A stretch of DNA of 51,618 bases. Origin: Cyclobacteriaceae bacterium. GTDB lineage: Bacteria; Bacteroidota; Bacteroidia; Cytophagales; Cyclobacteriaceae. Shown one piece after another: positions 49,897 through 51,618 of this stretch. Under the pieces are notes generated by a model that was not told the origin of the DNA, ran no database searches, and was given only the letters and a program-made list of their open reading frames with translations. A program made the translations under genes and the position numbers. The stretch lies in NCBI GenBank assembly GCA_025455015.1, contig JALONI010000010.1, positions 1 to 51,618 on the forward strand, in the 5' to 3' direction. The first letter of the stretch is position 1, and the number at the start of each line of letters is the position of its first letter.

Positions 49897-50769
49897 ATGA
49901 AAGCCTACATCTTCCCCGGACAGGGTGCGCAATTCACGGGTATGGGCAAAGACCTCTACGAAAAAAATGCGGCCATCAAAACGCTCTTTGACCAGGCCAA
50001 CCGAATACTCGGCTTTGACATCACCACCACCATGTTTGCCGGTTCGGCCGAGGAGCTGAAGCAAACACGCGTGACGCAACCGGCCGTGTTCATCCACAGT
50101 GTGGCCGTGGGACTCAGCCAACTTGAAAAGCCCACCATGGTGGCCGGCCACTCGCTGGGCGAATTCTCCGCGTTGGTAGCCAATGGCGCCCTCACCTTCG
50201 AAGACGGCCTGCGCCTGGTGGCCCAGCGGGCAGCCGCCATGCAAAAAGCCTGCGACCTCACGCCCTCCACCATGGCCGCCATCCTGGGCCTGGACGACTC
50301 CATCGTGGAAGAAATATGTGCTTCGATTGACGAAGTGGTGGTGCCAGCCAACTACAATTGTCCCGGACAACTGGTGATCTCGGGCTCGCTCAAAGGCGTG
50401 GAAATCGCCTGCGAAAAGCTCAAGGCTGCGGGTGCCAAACGTGCCTTGCCGCTGCAAGTGGGTGGTGCCTTTCACTCCCCGTTGATGGAACCAGCCCGCG
50501 AAGAACTGGCCAAGGCCATCGAACAAACTCATTTCTCCGCTCCCCATTGCCCCGTATACCAAAATGCAAATGCACAGCCCGCCACCGACATTGCCACCAT
50601 TCGCCAAAACCTGATTGCCCAACTGACGGCCCCGGTGCGCTGGACGCAGAGCGTGCAACGCATGACGGCCGATGGCGCCACGGTTTACATTGAGTGCGGC
50701 CCGGGAAAGGTGCTGCAAGGACTGGTGAAAAAGATATCGCCTACCGCAGAAGCTGTCAGCGCAGCGTAG
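49897..50769 (+). CDS. fabD: Malonyl-CoA:ACP transacylase
   Basis: A 290-residue enzyme that moves malonyl from CoA to acyl carrier protein, supplying fatty-acid elongation. The N-terminus YIFPGQGAQFTGMGKDLY is typical, the active-site serine is S86 in the motif GHSLGEFSALVA, and the catalytic histidine lies in GGAFHSPLM. ECGPGKVLQGLVKKI closes the domain. Length is normal. It is a stand-alone fabD, not in a fatty-acid cluster; the solitary acyl carrier protein gene at 31.9 kb is the only other such gene in the window. Its 3' end overlaps the convergent folK gene by 14 bases. Confidence 0.96.
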   Translation: MKAYIFPGQGAQFTGMGKDLYEKNAAIKTLFDQANRILGFDITTTMFAGSAEELKQTRVTQPAVFIHSVAVGLSQLEKPTMVAGHSLGEFSALVANGALTFEDGLRLVAQRAAAMQKACDLTPSTMAAILGLDDSIVEEICASIDEVVVPANYNCPGQLVISGSLKGVEIACEKLKAAGAKRALPLQVGGAFHSPLMEPAREELAKAIEQTHFSAPHCPVYQNANAQPATDIATIRQNLIAQLTAPVRWTQSVQRMTADGATVYIECGPGKVLQGLVKKISPTAEAVSAA

Positions 50770-51244
50770 TTTTGGTTACGGGCAGCGGGTCGGGGCATTG
50801 CTGCAACAACTCGCCACAGGTTTTTCTGAGCACGGGGTGAACAAAATCGGGTAGTATTTCTGCCAGGGGCGTCACAGTGAACCTGCGCTCGTGCAACCGT
50901 GGGTGTGGAAGCGTGAGTTTTTCGGTCTGCCAAATCCGATCGCCCAAAAACAGCAGGTCCAGGTCGAGCGTGCGGGCAGCCCACCGCGGGCCGCGGATAC
51001 GTCCGGAGTCTCGTTCGATCTGCAAAAGCTTTTCGAGCCACTCCTCGGGCGCGTAACCTGCTGCAACCACCACCACCTGGTTGAGAAACGCAGGCTGATC
51101 GGGCAAGCCCCAGGGGGCCGTTTCATAGATGGCTGACCGGTGAGTGACCGTGCCGAGTGCTGCCAGTGCGGCCCGGGCCCGGGCCAGCCAGGTTTCGCGC
51201 GGGCCAAGGTTACTACCCAGCAAGATGACGGCAGGATCGGTCAT
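50756..51244 (-). CDS. folK: 6-hydroxymethyl-7,8-dihydropterin pyrophosphokinase
   Basis: A 162-residue enzyme of folate synthesis that transfers pyrophosphate from ATP to 6-hydroxymethyl-7,8-dihydropterin. The start VILLGSNLGPRETWLARA and the motif RWAARTLDLDLLFLGD (ATP and magnesium site) with PHPRLHERRFTVTPLAEI are diagnostic. Length matches the single-domain form. It starts 16 bases after the aspS stop codon on the same strand, so the two are probably co-transcribed. The 3' end overlaps fabD on the other strand by 14 bases. Confidence 0.96.
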   Translation of the reverse strand: MTDPAVILLGSNLGPRETWLARARAALAALGTVTHRSAIYETAPWGLPDQPAFLNQVVVVAAGYAPEEWLEKLLQIERDSGRIRGPRWAARTLDLDLLFLGDRIWQTEKLTLPHPRLHERRFTVTPLAEILPDFVHPVLRKTCGELLQQCPDPLPVTKTTLR

Positions 51245-51260
51245 GGCCTGTGTGCGATGG

Positions 51261-51618
51261 CTATCGCGTGGCGATGTGCAATTCCTTCAACTGCTCTGCG
51301 GAGATGGTAGAAGGCGTATCGATCATCACATCGCGGCCGGCATTGTTTTTCGGGAAGGCGATAAAGTCGCGGATGGAATCGGCCCCACCAAAGAGCGAAC
51401 ACAACCGGTCGAAGCCAAAGGCAATGCCTCCATGCGGAGGAGCGCCAAACTCAAAGGCATCTAATAAAAAGCCAAACTGCTTTTTCGCTTCGGCCTCGGT
51501 GAAGCCCAGTTGCGTGAACATCATCTGTTGCGTGGGCCGATCGTGAATGCGGATGGAGCCTCCGCCCACTTCGGTTCCGTTTACCACCATGTCGTAGGCG
51601 TTGGCGCGCACCTTGCCC
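51261..51618 (-). CDS. aspS: Aspartyl-tRNA synthetase, C-terminal part (5' end outside window)
   Basis: The last 119 or so residues of a class II aspartyl-tRNA synthetase; the reading frame runs off the end of the window. Visible are [20 protein letters not shown] (amino-acid-site region with the GGGSIR motif), [24 protein letters not shown] (motif 3, with the GFDR arginine), and the C-terminal [10 protein letters not shown] block. The full protein should be about 580 residues. It charges tRNA-Asp with aspartate. folK follows 16 bases downstream. Confidence 0.96.
   Translation of the reverse strand, partial: GKVRANAYDMVVNGTEVGGGSIRIHDRPTQQMMFTQLGFTEAEAKKQFGFLLDAFEFGAPPHGGIAFGFDRLCSLFGGADSIRDFIAFPKNNAGRDVMIDTPSTISAEQLKELHIATR

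Noticed and set aside
49725-49991. An 88-codon frame starting in the gap before fabD
   Set aside because: It runs into fabD in another frame, passes over the fabD promoter, and shows no conserved pattern.

Overview
The window reads as a chromosomal segment of a Bacteroidota bacterium, most likely of the order Cytophagales. The support is: type IX secretion (T9SS) cargo with gliding-motility-type C-terminal domains and a PorP/SprF partner; outer-membrane beta-barrels; a DUF4296 lipoprotein; a Bat-like DUF58/VWA cluster; a short RecQ and a ComEC without a recognisable metallo-beta-lactamase end; and many copies of the Bacteroidota -7 promoter box TAnnTTTG, several with a -33 TTG 17-20 bases upstream. 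Coding density is high, G+C looks slightly above 50 percent, and I see no prophage, IS element, rRNA or CRISPR array.

Layout. 1-4.9 kb (+): the 3' end of smc with a strong terminator, a neutral zinc metallopeptidase, a YebC/TACO1 protein, an outer-membrane protein, a bestrophin-like membrane protein, then tRNA-Glu with a textbook promoter and terminator. 4.9-9.7 kb (mostly -): a DCC thiol protein, a 955-residue T9SS type-B surface protein, a tiny leaderless-looking gene on +, an ABM-fold monooxygenase-like protein and a SAM-hydroxide adenosyltransferase-like protein. 9.7-15.5 kb (+): phoH, comEC, an enoyl-CoA hydratase-like gene and recQ, tightly packed with two overlaps. 15.5-22 kb (-): yfhO-like, galactokinase, sodium/sugar symporter and phosphoglycerate kinase with gaps of 15-25 bases, a plausible sugar uptake and utilisation operon. 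22-26.3 kb (-): an exported protein with a triplicated module, an S41 peptidase and a PorP/SprF protein. 26.5-31.7 kb (+): a 1739-residue T9SS type-B adhesin-like protein divergent from PorP/SprF, then an acyl carrier protein preceded by a long imperfect inverted repeat.

32.3-37.2 kb (-): a GMC oxidoreductase with its Tat-type small subunit and a large metzincin-like exported metalloprotease. 37.4-39.6 kb (+): an ECF-like sigma factor overlapping a small membrane protein, a TonB-domain protein, and a Doc-type toxin with a small non-Phd-looking antitoxin. 39.8-42.8 kb (+): a DUF5690 transporter-like protein, tRNA-Arg and two outer-membrane proteins. 42.9-45.6 kb (-): mutS2 and a DUF4296 lipoprotein. 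45.7-48.5 kb (+): an overlapping three-gene DUF58/BatA-like cluster. 48.5-51.6 kb: an HxlR regulator divergent from an NAD(P)-binding protein, fabD, folK and the 3' end of aspS.

Themes: surface secretion (two T9SS type-B cargoes and SprF), small regulatory modules (sigma/membrane protein/TonB; toxin-antitoxin; HxlR pair), promoters lying 3-5 bases from start codons, and two intergenic imperfect inverted repeats of similar design. No single large unknown system is evident. The strongest candidates for new biology are the leaderless promoters, the inverted repeats, the sigma-membrane-TonB module, the triplicated exported protein and two enzymes that appear to lack an expected catalytic residue.
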